Shown here: positions 15,948-25,692 of the stretch, piece after piece
Numbering within the stretch: position 1 is the stretch's first letter
Layout: every line of letters begins with the position of its first letter
DNA from: Pseudomonas sp. CROZ-RG-20F-R04-15
GTDB lineage: Bacteria > Pseudomonadota > Gammaproteobacteria > Pseudomonadales > Pseudomonadaceae
Direction: 5' to 3'
NCBI RefSeq assembly: GCF_022662375.1
Contig: NZ_JAKNQL010000025.1
Span: 1-64,000 of the forward strand
DNA length: 64,000 bases
Made by a program: the position numbers and the translations under genes
Notes under the pieces: generated by a model
What the model saw: only the letters and a program-made list of their open reading frames with translations
Told to the model about the DNA's origin: nothing
The model's database searches: none

Positions 15948-18779
15948 ATGCAAGAAAGCGTGATGCAGCGCATGTGGAACAGCGCCTACCTTTCAGGTGG
16001 AAACGCTGCCTATGTGGAAGAGCTTTATGAGCTCTACCTGCACGACCCTAACGCTGTGCCAGAAGAGTGGCGCACCTACTTTCAGAAGTTGCCTGCCGAC
16101 GGCAACTCTGCCACTGATGTTTCGCACTCGACAATTCGCGATCATTTCGTGCTGCTGGCAAAGAACCAGCGCCGCGCTCAACCGGTTTCCGCCGGCAGCG
16201 TGAGCAGTGAGCACGAGAAGAAGCAAGTTGAAGTGCTGCGATTGATCCAGGCCTACCGTATGCGTGGCCACCAGGCAGCCCAGCTTGACCCGCTGGGGCT
16301 GTGGCAGCGTCCTGCACCTGCAGACCTGTCGATCAATCATTACGGCTTGACCAATGCCGATCTTGATACGACCTTCCGTGCCGGCGACCTGTTCATCGGC
16401 AAAGAGGAAGCGAGCCTACGCGAAATTCACGAAGCGTTGCAGCAGACATATTGCCGCACCATCGGCGCTGAATTTACGCACATCACCGATTCCGAGCAGC
16501 GCCAGTGGTTCCAGCAGCGTCTGGAAAGCGTGCGTGGTCGTCCGACGTACTCCGCCGACATCAAGAGCCACCTGCTTGAGCGCGTGACTGCCGGTGAAGG
16601 CCTGGAAAAATACCTGGGCACCAAATACCCGGGCACCAAGCGTTTCGGTCTGGAAGGCGGCGAAAGCCTGATTCCGATGCTCGACGAACTGATCCAGCGT
16701 TCCGGTTCCTACGGCACCAAGGAAGTCGTCATCGGCATGGCCCACCGTGGCCGTCTGAACGTGCTGGTCAACACCTTCGGCAAGAACCCGCGCGAGCTGT
16801 TCGACGAGTTTGAAGGCAAGAAGAAGGTCGAGCTGGGTTCCGGTGACGTTAAATACCACCAGGGCTTCTCGTCCAACGTAATGACCGCCGGCGGTGAAGT
16901 TCACCTGGCCATGGCGTTCAACCCGTCCCACCTGGAAATCGTTTCCCCGGTGGTAGAAGGTTCGGTTCGCGCCCGTCAGGATCGTCGTAACGACCCGACC
17001 GGTGAGAAGGTTCTGCCGATCTCCATCCACGGTGACGCTGCATTCGCAGGTCAGGGCGTGGTCATGGAAACCTTCCAGATGTCGCAGACCCGTGGTTTCA
17101 AGACCGGCGGTACCGTGCACATCGTGATCAACAACCAGGTCGGTTTCACCATCAGCAACCCGCTGGACTCGCGTTCCACCGAGTACGCCACCGACGTTGC
17201 GAAGATGATCCAGGCGCCGATCCTCCATGTGAATGGTGATGATCCGGAAGCTGTGTTGTTCGTGACCCAGCTGGCCATCGACTACCGCATGCAGTTCAAG
17301 CGTGACGTGGTGATCGACCTGGTCTGCTACCGTCGTCGCGGCCACAACGAGGCCGACGAGCCAAGCGGCACCCAGCCTCTGATGTATCAGCAGATCACCA
17401 AACAGCGCACCACGCGTGAGCTGTACGCTGATCGTCTGACCCAAGGCGGTGTGCTGGACGCTGAACGTGTTCAGGCCAAGGTCGACGAATACCGCAACGC
17501 GCTGGACAACGGTCTGCACGTAGTGAAATCGCTGGTCAAAGAGCCGAACAAAGAGCTGTTCGTGGACTGGCGTCCGTATCTGGGCCATGCCTGGACTGCG
17601 CGTCACGACACTCGCTTTGATCTGAAGACCCTGCAAGAACTGTCCGCCAAGCTGCTGGAAATTCCGGAAGGCTTCGTGGTTCAGCGTCAGGTCGCGAAGA
17701 TCTACGAAGACCGTCAGAAGATGCAAGCCGGCGGCCTGCCGATCAACTGGGGTTACGCTGAAACCATGGCGTACGCGACCCTGGCGTTCGAAGGTCACCC
17801 GATCCGCATGACCGGTCAGGACATCGGCCGCGGTACGTTCTCGCACCGTCACGCTGTGCTGCACAACCAGAAAGACGCGGGCACCTACATTCCGCTGCAG
17901 CACCTGTACGACGGTCAGCCGCGTTTTGACCTGTACGACTCGTTCCTGTCGGAAGAAGCGGTACTGGCGTTCGAATACGGTTACTCGACCACCACGCCGG
18001 ATGCGCTGGTGATCTGGGAAGCCCAGTTCGGCGACTTCGCCAACGGTGCACAGGTTGTAATCGACCAGTTCATCACCAGCGGCGAGCACAAGTGGGGCCG
18101 TCTCTGCGGTCTGACCATGTTGCTGCCACACGGTTACGAAGGTCAGGGCCCTGAGCACAGCTCGGCGCGTCTTGAGCGTTACCTGCAACTGTGCGCCGAG
18201 CACAATATTCAGGTTGCCGTCCCGACCACGCCAGCACAGATCTACCACTTGCTGCGTCGTCAGGTGATTCGTCCGCTGCGCAAGCCGTTGATCGTGCTGA
18301 CTCCGAAGTCGCTGCTGCGCCACAAGCTGGCCATCTCGACCCTGGAAGATCTGGCCGAAGGTTCGTTCCAGACCGTGATCCCGGAAATCGATGCACTGGA
18401 CCCGAAAAAGGTCGAGCGCGTTGTTCTGTGTAGCGGCAAGGTCTACTACGACCTGCTGGAAAAACGCCGTGCCGAAGGCCGTGAAGATATCGCCATCGTG
18501 CGTATCGAGCAGCTGTACCCATTCCCTGAGGACGACTTGAAAGAAGTCCTGGCTCCATACACCAACGTCAAAAATGCCGTTTGGTGTCAGGAAGAGCCGA
18601 TGAACCAGGGCGCCTGGTACTGCAGCCAGCACCACTTGCGTCGCAGCATCGGGAACCTCGACAAGTCTCTCGTACTTGAGTACGCGGGCCGTGAGGCTTC
18701 TGCTGCACCTGCTTGTGGTTACGCATCGATGCACGCCGAGCAGCAGGAAAAACTCCTGCAAGCCGCGTTTACCATTTAA
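15948..18779 (+). CDS. sucA: 2-oxoglutarate dehydrogenase E1 component
   Basis: A 943-residue thiamine-diphosphate enzyme that decarboxylates 2-oxoglutarate and passes succinyl to the E2 lipoyl domain. Landmarks: N-terminal E2-interaction segment (SAYLSGGNAAYVEELYELYL, ~11-30), GMAHRGRLNVLVN (~262-274), DPEAVLFVTQLAIDYRMQFK.. followed by CYRRRGHNEADEP (~450-462) with the ThDP/Mg environment, and SHRHAVLH plus LPHGYEGQGPEHSSARLER in the C-terminal half. A GAGGG-type SD precedes the ATG. Confidence 0.98.
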   Translation: MQESVMQRMWNSAYLSGGNAAYVEELYELYLHDPNAVPEEWRTYFQKLPADGNSATDVSHSTIRDHFVLLAKNQRRAQPVSAGSVSSEHEKKQVEVLRLIQAYRMRGHQAAQLDPLGLWQRPAPADLSINHYGLTNADLDTTFRAGDLFIGKEEASLREIHEALQQTYCRTIGAEFTHITDSEQRQWFQQRLESVRGRPTYSADIKSHLLERVTAGEGLEKYLGTKYPGTKRFGLEGGESLIPMLDELIQRSGSYGTKEVVIGMAHRGRLNVLVNTFGKNPRELFDEFEGKKKVELGSGDVKYHQGFSSNVMTAGGEVHLAMAFNPSHLEIVSPVVEGSVRARQDRRNDPTGEKVLPISIHGDAAFAGQGVVMETFQMSQTRGFKTGGTVHIVINNQVGFTISNPLDSRSTEYATDVAKMIQAPILHVNGDDPEAVLFVTQLAIDYRMQFKRDVVIDLVCYRRRGHNEADEPSGTQPLMYQQITKQRTTRELYADRLTQGGVLDAERVQAKVDEYRNALDNGLHVVKSLVKEPNKELFVDWRPYLGHAWTARHDTRFDLKTLQELSAKLLEIPEGFVVQRQVAKIYEDRQKMQAGGLPINWGYAETMAYATLAFEGHPIRMTGQDIGRGTFSHRHAVLHNQKDAGTYIPLQHLYDGQPRFDLYDSFLSEEAVLAFEYGYSTTTPDALVIWEAQFGDFANGAQVVIDQFITSGEHKWGRLCGLTMLLPHGYEGQGPEHSSARLERYLQLCAEHNIQVAVPTTPAQIYHLLRRQVIRPLRKPLIVLTPKSLLRHKLAISTLEDLAEGSFQTVIPEIDALDPKKVERVVLCSGKVYYDLLEKRRAEGREDIAIVRIEQLYPFPEDDLKEVLAPYTNVKNAVWCQEEPMNQGAWYCSQHHLRRSIGNLDKSLVLEYAGREASAAPACGYASMHAEQQEKLLQAAFTI

Positions 18780-18821
18780 TGCCTTCGCGCACCTGAAACC
18801 GAATTTAAGGAACTACAGATA

Positions 18822-20045
18822 ATGGCTATCGAGATCAAAGCCCCCACTTTCCCGGAATCGGTTGCCGATGGCACCGTTGCCACCTGGCACAAAAAACCGG
18901 GCGACGCTGTCAAGCGCGACGACCTGATCGTCGACATCGAAACCGACAAAGTCGTACTGGAAGTTCTGGCTACCGCTGATGGCGTGCTGGGCGCAATCGT
19001 CAAGAACGAAGGCGACACCGTTCTGTCCGACGAAGTGCTGGGCTCCATCGAAGCGGGCGGCGCTGCTGCCGCTGCTCCAGCCGCCGCTGCTGCTCCGGCC
19101 GCTGCTGCCGCTGCACCGGCTGCTTCTGAAGGCGAAGACGATCCTGTTGCTGCTCCTGCTGCGCGCAAGCTGGCTGAAGAAAACGGCATCAATATCGCTT
19201 CCGTTGCCGGCACCGGCAAAGGCGGGCGTGTGACCAAGGAAGACGTGGTTGCTGCTGTTGCCGCCAAGAAAGCCGCTCCGGCTGCCGCGCCTGCCAAGGC
19301 TGCTGCTCCTTCGGCCGCCGCTCCTGTGTTCGCCGCTGGCGACCGCATCGAGAAGCGCGTACCGATGACCCGCGTGCGCGCCACCGTGGCCAAGCGTCTG
19401 GTTGAAGCTCAGTCGAACATGGCGATGCTGACCACTTTCAACGAAGTCGACATGACTGAAGTCATGGCTCTGCGTTCGAAGTACAAGGACCTGTTCGAGA
19501 AGTCCCACAATGGCGTACGCCTGGGCTTCATGTCGTTCTTCGTGAAAGCGGCTACCGAAGCGCTGAAACGCTTCCCGGCTGTCAACGCTTCGATCGACGG
19601 CGCTGACATCGTTTACCACGGCTATGCGGACATCGGCGTTGCCGTTTCCAGCGATCGTGGCCTGGTGGTTCCGGTTCTGCGTAACGCCGAGCTGATGAGC
19701 CTGGCTGAAATCGAAGGCGGCATCGCCACTTTCGGCAAGAAAGCCCGTGACGGCAAATTGTCGATGGACGAGATGACCGGTGGTACCTTCACCATCACCA
19801 ACGGTGGTACCTTCGGTTCGATGATGTCGACCCCGATCGTCAACCCGCCGCAGGCAGCGATTCTGGGCATGCACAACATCATCCAGCGTCCTATGGCCAT
19901 CAACGGTCAGGTCGTTATCCGTCCGATGATGTACCTGGCACTGTCCTACGATCACCGTCTGATCGATGGCAAAGAAGCTGTGACCTTCCTGGTGACCATC
20001 AAGAACCTGCTGGAAGATCCGGCTCGTCTGTTGCTGGATATCTGA
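18822..20045 (+). CDS. sucB: Dihydrolipoamide succinyltransferase (E2o)
   Basis: A 407-residue core of the 2-oxoglutarate dehydrogenase complex. One lipoyl domain (~1-77) has the lipoylated Lys43 in DIETDKVVLE. Next comes an Ala/Pro-rich linker (~83-106), a peripheral-subunit-binding domain (ARKLAEENGINIASVAGTGK, ~113-150), a second Ala-rich linker and the acyltransferase domain (~175-407) with the catalytic SYDHRLIDG near the C-terminus. It lies 42 bp after sucA with an AAGGAAC SD. Confidence 0.98.
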   Translation: MAIEIKAPTFPESVADGTVATWHKKPGDAVKRDDLIVDIETDKVVLEVLATADGVLGAIVKNEGDTVLSDEVLGSIEAGGAAAAAPAAAAAPAAAAAAPAASEGEDDPVAAPAARKLAEENGINIASVAGTGKGGRVTKEDVVAAVAAKKAAPAAAPAKAAAPSAAAPVFAAGDRIEKRVPMTRVRATVAKRLVEAQSNMAMLTTFNEVDMTEVMALRSKYKDLFEKSHNGVRLGFMSFFVKAATEALKRFPAVNASIDGADIVYHGYADIGVAVSSDRGLVVPVLRNAELMSLAEIEGGIATFGKKARDGKLSMDEMTGGTFTITNGGTFGSMMSTPIVNPPQAAILGMHNIIQRPMAINGQVVIRPMMYLALSYDHRLIDGKEAVTFLVTIKNLLEDPARLLLDI

Positions 20046-20139
20046 TAGAAGCAGTCGCGGGCTGTGGGGGTATCGCCGGAAACGGCGGTACAGCCTGCAG
20101 CGGGCGGCTTGAAGCTTTTCGCTAAAGAGGATTTTTTGA

Positions 20140-21576
20140 ATGTCGCAGAAATTTGACGTAGTAGTGATCGGTGCTGGCCCTGGTGGCTACGTGGCTGCCA
20201 TCAAGGCGGCTCAGCTGGGTCTGACCACTGCCTGCATCGAGAAGTACACCGACGCAGAAGGCAAGCAAGCCCTGGGCGGCACCTGCCTGAACGTGGGCTG
20301 CATTCCTTCCAAGGCGCTGCTCGACAGCTCCTGGAAATACAAGGAAGCGAAAGAAAGCTTCAACGTTCACGGTATCTCGACCGGCGAAGTCAAAATGGAC
20401 GTCGCTGCGATGGTTGGCCGCAAGGCTGGCATCGTCAAGAACCTGACCGGCGGCGTTGCCACCTTGTTCAAGGCCAACGGCGTTACTTCGATTCAGGGCC
20501 ACGGCAAACTGCTGGCTGGCAAGAAAGTCGAAGTCACCAAGCCAGACGGCTCGGTTGAAGTCATCGAAGCTGAAAACGTCATCCTGGCTCCAGGTTCGCG
20601 TCCGATCGACATTCCACCGGCTCCGGTTGATCAGAAAGTCATCGTTGATTCGACTGGCGCTCTGGAATTCCAGACCGTACCTAAACGTCTGGGCGTGATC
20701 GGCGCTGGCGTGATCGGTCTGGAACTGGGTTCGGTGTGGTCGCGTCTGGGCTCCGAAGTGGTTGTCCTGGAAGCTCTGGACACCTTCCTGATGGCAGCGG
20801 ACACCGCTGTTTCCAAGGAAGCACTGAAAACCCTGACCAAACAAGGTCTGGACATCAAGCTGGGCGCTCGCGTGACCGGCTCGAAAGTGAACGGCGACGA
20901 AGTCGTTGTGAACTACACCGACGCCAACGGCGAACAGACCATCACTTTCGACAAGCTGATCGTAGCCGTTGGTCGCCGTCCGGTGACCACTGATCTGCTG
21001 GCTTCCGACAGTGGCGTGACCCTCGATGAGCGCGGTTTCGTGCACGTTGACGATCACTGCGCGACCACCGTACCGGGCGTTTTCGCCATCGGTGACGTGG
21101 TTCGCGGCATGATGCTGGCTCACAAAGCTTCGGAAGAAGGCATCATGGTTGTCGAGCGCATCAAGGGCCACAAAGCCCAGATGAACTATGATCTGATCCC
21201 TTCGGTTATTTATACTCACCCGGAAATCGCGTGGGTTGGCAAAACCGAGCAGGCCTTGAAAGCTGAAGGCGTTGAAGTTAACGTCGGCACCTTCCCGTTC
21301 GCCGCTTCCGGCCGTGCCATGGCTGCCAACGATACCGGTGGTTTCGTCAAGGTCATCGCTGATGCCAAGACTGACCGCGTATTGGGCGTGCACGTGATTG
21401 GCCCGAGCGCTGCAGAACTGGTACAGCAGGGCGCGATCGGTATGGAATTCGGCACCAGCGCTGAAGACCTGGGCATGATGGTTTTCTCCCATCCGACCCT
21501 GTCTGAAGCCTTGCACGAAGCTGCTCTGGCTGTGAATGGCGGTGCCATCCACATTGCCAACCGCAAAAAGCGTTAA
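20140..21576 (+). CDS. lpdG: Dihydrolipoyl dehydrogenase (E3)
   Basis: A 478-residue flavoprotein disulfide reductase that reoxidises lipoamide. It shows an N-terminal FAD motif VVIGAGPGGYVAAIKAAQLG, the redox pair in GGTCLNVGCIPSKALL (~46-61), an NAD motif GVIGAGVIGLELGSVWSRLG (~187-206), the FAD-binding AIGDVVRG near 320 and the C-terminal HPTLSEALHEA with the catalytic His. Its location inside the suc cluster marks it as the E3 of 2-oxoglutarate dehydrogenase (LpdG in P. aeruginosa nomenclature). SD AAAGAGGA precedes the ATG. Confidence 0.97.
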   Translation: MSQKFDVVVIGAGPGGYVAAIKAAQLGLTTACIEKYTDAEGKQALGGTCLNVGCIPSKALLDSSWKYKEAKESFNVHGISTGEVKMDVAAMVGRKAGIVKNLTGGVATLFKANGVTSIQGHGKLLAGKKVEVTKPDGSVEVIEAENVILAPGSRPIDIPPAPVDQKVIVDSTGALEFQTVPKRLGVIGAGVIGLELGSVWSRLGSEVVVLEALDTFLMAADTAVSKEALKTLTKQGLDIKLGARVTGSKVNGDEVVVNYTDANGEQTITFDKLIVAVGRRPVTTDLLASDSGVTLDERGFVHVDDHCATTVPGVFAIGDVVRGMMLAHKASEEGIMVVERIKGHKAQMNYDLIPSVIYTHPEIAWVGKTEQALKAEGVEVNVGTFPFAASGRAMAANDTGGFVKVIADAKTDRVLGVHVIGPSAAELVQQGAIGMEFGTSAEDLGMMVFSHPTLSEALHEAALAVNGGAIHIANRKKR

Positions 21577-21659
21577 CAGACAATAAGAAACCACGGCGGT
21601 AACGGCCCGTCGTGAGCCTTGCGAGCAAGTCTCACCGCGGAATGTCCGCTGGACGCAGT

Positions 21660-21682
21660 CTTGCGTAGCTCAGCTACGCAAG
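21660..21682 (+). other. Near-perfect palindrome in the lpd-sucC gap
   Basis: CTTGCGTAGCT, one base, AGCTACGCAAG: 11-bp arms around a single centre base, in a 182-bp intergenic region. It lacks a T-tract. It could be an RNA hairpin that shapes differential expression of sucCD or a dimeric protein site. Confidence 0.6.
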
Positions 21683-21758
21683 CAGCAGTCACAGGTGGCG
21701 CGGCACTCAAACGAGCGCAGCGCCGAATGCGCAGTACCTAACGAAGACGGTAAAAAGC

Positions 21759-22925
21759 ATGAATCTTCACGAGTATCAGGGTAAGCAGCTGTTCGCTGAA
21801 TACGGCCTGCCAGTTTCCACTGGTTACGCAGTAGACACCCCGGAAGCAGCAGCAGAAGCTTGCGACAAAATCGGCGGCAGCGAGTGGGTTGTCAAAGCCC
21901 AGGTCCACGCCGGTGGTCGCGGTAAAGCGGGCGGCGTCAAGCTGGTTCGCAGCAAAGAAGACGCCAAAGCCTTCGCACAGCAGTGGCTGGGCAAGCGTCT
22001 GGTGACTTACCAGACTGACGCCAATGGCCAGCCAGTCACCAAGATCCTGGTTGAATCGTGCACTGATATCGCTAAAGAGCTGTACCTGGGCGCTGTCGTT
22101 GACCGTTCGAGCCGTCGCATCGTGTTCATGGCTTCCACCGAAGGTGGCGTGGACATCGAGAAAATCGCTCACGACACTCCAGAAAAAATTCTCAAAGCCA
22201 CTATCGATCCACTGGTTGGCGCTCAGCCATTCCAGGGTCGCGAGCTGGCATTCCAGCTGGGTCTGGAAGGCAAGCAGGTTGCTCAGTTCGCCAAGATCTT
22301 CGTAGGTCTGGCCAAGCTGTTCAAGGATCACGACCTGGCTCTGCTGGAAGTGAACCCGCTGGTGATCAAGGCTGACGGCGATCTGCACTGCCTGGACGCC
22401 AAGATCAACATCGACGCCAACGCAATGTACCGTCAGCCTAAGCTGAAGACTTTCCACGATCCGTCGCAAGACGATCCGCGCGAAGCGCACGCTGCCAAGT
22501 TCGAACTGAACTACGTAGCACTGGAAGGCAACATCGGCTGCATGGTCAACGGTGCTGGCCTGGCCATGGGTACCATGGACATCGTCAACCTGCATGGCGG
22601 CAAGCCAGCCAACTTCCTCGACGTAGGTGGTGGCGCTACCAAAGAACGCGTAACTGAAGCGTTCAAGATCATCCTGTCCGACACCAATGTCGCTGCAGTA
22701 CTGGTCAACATCTTCGGCGGCATCGTTCGCTGCGACATGATTGCCGAAGGCATCATCGGCGCTGTGAAAGAAGTCGGCGTGAAAATCCCGGTTGTTGTTC
22801 GCCTTGAAGGCAACAACGCTGAGCTGGGCGCTAAAGTACTGGCAGAAAGCGGTTTGAACATCATCGCTGCTACCAGCCTGACCGACGCTGCTCAACAAGT
22901 TGTCAAAGCTGCGGAGGGCAAATAA
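21759..22925 (+). CDS. sucC: Succinyl-CoA synthetase beta subunit
   Basis: A 388-residue ATP-grasp subunit of the enzyme that makes ATP or GTP from succinyl-CoA. Landmarks: MNLHEYQGKQLFAEYGLPVS at the N-terminus, KAQVHAGGRGKAGGVKL (~46-62) in the ATP-grasp fold, LEVNPLVI (~197-204), NGAGLAMGTMDIV and GGGATKERV in the C-terminal domain. The stop overlaps the sucD start by one base, coupling synthesis of the two subunits. Confidence 0.98.
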   Translation: MNLHEYQGKQLFAEYGLPVSTGYAVDTPEAAAEACDKIGGSEWVVKAQVHAGGRGKAGGVKLVRSKEDAKAFAQQWLGKRLVTYQTDANGQPVTKILVESCTDIAKELYLGAVVDRSSRRIVFMASTEGGVDIEKIAHDTPEKILKATIDPLVGAQPFQGRELAFQLGLEGKQVAQFAKIFVGLAKLFKDHDLALLEVNPLVIKADGDLHCLDAKINIDANAMYRQPKLKTFHDPSQDDPREAHAAKFELNYVALEGNIGCMVNGAGLAMGTMDIVNLHGGKPANFLDVGGGATKERVTEAFKIILSDTNVAAVLVNIFGGIVRCDMIAEGIIGAVKEVGVKIPVVVRLEGNNAELGAKVLAESGLNIIAATSLTDAAQQVVKAAEGK

Positions 22926-23806
22926 TGAGCGTCCTGATCAATAAAGACACCAAAGTTATCTGCCAGGGTATTACCGGTTCGCAAGGTAGTTTCCACACCC
23001 AGCAAGCCATCGAATACGGCACCAAGATGGTTGGTGGCGTTACTCCTGGCAAAGGCGGCACCGAACACCTGGGTCTGCCTGTGTTCAACACCGTCAAAGA
23101 CGCAGTAGAAGCCACTGGCGCTACCGCCTCGGTTATCTACGTTCCGGCTCCTTTCTGCAAAGATTCGATCCTGGAAGCGGCATTCGGCGGCATCAAGCTG
23201 ATCGTGTGCATCACCGAAGGCATTCCTACCCTGGACATGCTGGACGCTAAAGTTAAGTGCGACGAGCTGGGCGTAGTCCTGATCGGCCCTAACTGCCCAG
23301 GCGTTATCACTCCGGGCGAGTGCAAGATCGGCATCATGCCAGGTCACATTCACTTGCCAGGCAAGGTCGGTATCGTTTCGCGTTCCGGCACCCTGACCTA
23401 CGAAGCTGTGAAGCAGACTACTGACGCCGGTTTCGGTCAGTCGACTTGCGTCGGCATCGGTGGTGACCCGATCCCGGGTTCGAACTTCATCGACATCCTG
23501 AAGCTGTTCCAGGAAGACCCGAAGACCGAAGCGATCGTGATGATCGGTGAGATCGGCGGTTCGGCTGAAGAAGAAGCGGCTGCCTACATCAAGGCACACG
23601 TGACCAAGCCGGTTGTTTCCTACATCGCTGGTGTGACTGCTCCTCCGGGCAAGCGCATGGGCCATGCTGGCGCAATCATCTCTGGCGGCAAAGGCACTGC
23701 AGACGAGAAATTCGCTGCACTGCAAGACGCAGGCGTTAAAACCGTGCGTTCGCTGGCAGACATCGGCAAGGCCCTGGCCGAGCTGACTGGTTGGGCTGTC
23801 AAGTAA
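22925..23806 (+). CDS. sucD: Succinyl-CoA synthetase alpha subunit
   Basis: A 293-residue subunit with a CoA-binding Rossmann domain (TKVICQGITGSQGSFHTQQA, ~10-29) and the ligase domain holding the phosphohistidine in GHAGAIISGGKGTADEK (~246-262). It is the last gene of the sdh-suc cluster and is followed at once by a terminator hairpin. Confidence 0.98.
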   Translation: MSVLINKDTKVICQGITGSQGSFHTQQAIEYGTKMVGGVTPGKGGTEHLGLPVFNTVKDAVEATGATASVIYVPAPFCKDSILEAAFGGIKLIVCITEGIPTLDMLDAKVKCDELGVVLIGPNCPGVITPGECKIGIMPGHIHLPGKVGIVSRSGTLTYEAVKQTTDAGFGQSTCVGIGGDPIPGSNFIDILKLFQEDPKTEAIVMIGEIGGSAEEEAAAYIKAHVTKPVVSYIAGVTAPPGKRMGHAGAIISGGKGTADEKFAALQDAGVKTVRSLADIGKALAELTGWAVK

Positions 23807-23835
23807 GCCTCGCGCTTAGCTGACGCTTTACCAAA

Positions 23836-23862
23836 CAAAGGCCACCTTCGGGTGGCCTTTGT
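23836..23862 (+). terminator. Rho-independent terminator of the suc genes
   Basis: CAAAGGCCACCTTCGGGTGGCCTTTG forms an 11-bp stem with a TTCG tetraloop, followed by TCGTTTC. It closes the TCA gene block. Confidence 0.9.
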
Positions 23863-24125
23863 CGTTTCTGGCATTCGCTGATTTATAGGCTTGCCCCCAA
23901 TTACATGCAAAAACGCGACACGGAAACGTCGCGTATCGGATAGTTCGCCCTCTAACAGTGCGTTTGCAAAGCAAATTCGTTAGGCTAGCAGCCATTTTTG
24001 CGTCTGCCGCCCACAAGGCATGCAACGCGCTTTAAGGGTCAGTCCCATACGGATCGACAGCATTTCCCTAATTACACAGGGCAATCCCCCTCTAAATTCC
24101 GATTCAGTAGTGTGGTATTACCTTA
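23863..24125 (+). other. Leader region of the branched-chain amino acid carrier gene
   Basis: 263 bp of relatively AT-rich sequence between the suc terminator and the BrnQ-family gene. No convincing promoter pair or hairpin was found, and no clear Shine-Dalgarno precedes the ATG (TATTACCTTA). Confidence 0.4.
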
Positions 24126-25439
24126 ATGAAAGTTTTGAAAGGTCAGGACATCCTGGCACTTGGCTTTATGACATTTGCTCTGTTCGTTGGGGCTGGCAAC
24201 ATCATTTTCCCGCCGATCGTTGGCTTGCAGGCCGGACCTCACGTCTGGATGGCCGCGCTGGGCTTCCTGATCACCGCGGTGGGTCTGCCGGTGATCACCG
24301 TCGTTGCACTGGCCAAGGTTGGTGGGGCGATGGACGCGCTGAGCAGCCCGATCGGCAAGCTGGCTGGTGGCATTCTGGCGGCGGCGTGCTACCTGGCGGT
24401 CGGCCCGTTGTTCGCCACCCCGCGTACCGCAACCGTGTCCTTTGAAGTAGGTCTGGCACCGCTGACCGGCGAAAGCCCGTTGGCACTGTTCCTCTACAGC
24501 TCGGTGTACTTCCTGCTGGTGTTCTTCATCTCGCTCTACCCTGGGCGCTTGCTGGACACCGTTGGCCGCTTCCTCGCGCCGCTGAAGATCATCGCGCTGG
24601 CAGTGCTGGGTATCGCTGCATTCGCCTTGCCGGCGGGTGACATCGGCCACGGCACACCGGAATACGTGGCGGCACCGTTCTCTCAGGGCTTCATCAATGG
24701 TTATCTGACCATGGATACCTTGGGTGCACTGGTGTTCGGTATTGTCATCGTCAACGCCATCCGCTCGCGTGGCGTCGAGTCGCCGGCGCTGATCACCCGT
24801 TACGCGATCATTGCTGGGCTGATCGCTGGTGTCGGTCTGGCGCTGGTGTATGTCAGCCTGTTCCGTCTCGGTTCCGGCAGCCACGAAGTGGCCGTCGGCG
24901 CTACCAACGGCGCAGCGGTATTGCACGCTTACGTGCAACACACCTTCGGTTCGCTGGGCAGCGGTTTCCTCGCGGTGCTGATCTCGCTGGCGTGTCTGGT
25001 GACAGCGGTCGGCCTGACCTGTGCTTGCGCTGAGTATTTCAGCCGAGTGCTGCCACTGTCCTACAAGACCCTGGTGATTATCCTGGCGGCGTTCTCGCTG
25101 CTGGTGTCCAACCTGGGCCTGACCAAGCTGATCGCGTTCTCGATCCCGGTGCTGACCGCGATCTACCCGCCGTGCATCGTGCTGGTCGCTTTGAGCTTCT
25201 GCAAAGACTTCTGGCATGAGCACGGCCGGATTCTCGGCCCGGTGATGCTGGTGTCATTCATCTTTGGCACTATCGACGCGTTGAAAGGCGCCGGTCTGGC
25301 CGACTGGATGCCATCGCAGTTGTCGCACCTGCCGCTGAGCGAGCAGGGCCTGGCGTGGCTGGTGCCGTGCGTGATGACCCTGGTGGTCGCAGTTGTTTGC
25401 GATCGCCTGTTGGGCAAACGTAGCGAAGCGGTTGCCTGA
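24126..25439 (+). CDS. brnQ: Branched-chain amino acid:cation symporter (BrnQ/BraB family)
   Basis: A 437-residue LIVCS-family carrier with about 12 transmembrane helices. It begins MKVLKGQDILALGFMTFALF and then FVGAGNIIFPPIVGLQAG (~21-38), the characteristic first segment of the family. PLFATPRTATVSFEVG (~97-112) is the second conserved block. It imports Leu, Ile and Val with Na+ or H+. The neighbouring position after sucD matches braB of P. aeruginosa. Terminator hairpins follow. Confidence 0.95.
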   Translation: MKVLKGQDILALGFMTFALFVGAGNIIFPPIVGLQAGPHVWMAALGFLITAVGLPVITVVALAKVGGAMDALSSPIGKLAGGILAAACYLAVGPLFATPRTATVSFEVGLAPLTGESPLALFLYSSVYFLLVFFISLYPGRLLDTVGRFLAPLKIIALAVLGIAAFALPAGDIGHGTPEYVAAPFSQGFINGYLTMDTLGALVFGIVIVNAIRSRGVESPALITRYAIIAGLIAGVGLALVYVSLFRLGSGSHEVAVGATNGAAVLHAYVQHTFGSLGSGFLAVLISLACLVTAVGLTCACAEYFSRVLPLSYKTLVIILAAFSLLVSNLGLTKLIAFSIPVLTAIYPPCIVLVALSFCKDFWHEHGRILGPVMLVSFIFGTIDALKGAGLADWMPSQLSHLPLSEQGLAWLVPCVMTLVVAVVCDRLLGKRSEAVA

Positions 25440-25483
25440 CGTTGGCTGACCCGCCATAAGCGGGTCTTCAGCGCTTAAACAGA

Positions 25484-25517
25484 AATGCCCCGTATCAATC
25501 GATACGGGGCATTTTTT
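25484..25517 (+). terminator. Rho-independent terminator after brnQ
   Basis: AAATGCCCCGTATC, loop AATC, GATACGGGGCATTTTTTA: a strong stem with a T-run. A weaker hairpin GACCCGCCATAAGCGGGTC precedes it at 25448-25466. Confidence 0.9.
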
Positions 25518-25578
25518 ATGCGCGTCAGGCAGTGTCTTTTTCCCTGAGCTAACGTCGAAGGGTTGCCGAAATCTTAAT

Positions 25579-25663
25579 GTGGGAGCGAACCTGCTCGCGA
25601 AAGCGTTGTGTCAGCCGGCATGTTGCGTGATACGCCGCCTTCGCGAGCAGGCTCGCTCCCACA
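25579..25663. repeat. REP doublet
   Basis: Facing REP cores about 40 bp apart; the left copy has one change (GCGAACCTGC). It lies between the brnQ terminator and the DUF599 gene, ending 30 bp before the DUF599 start. Confidence 0.88.
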
Positions 25664-25692
25664 GGTAGCATCCATACTTCACAAGGAATTGC

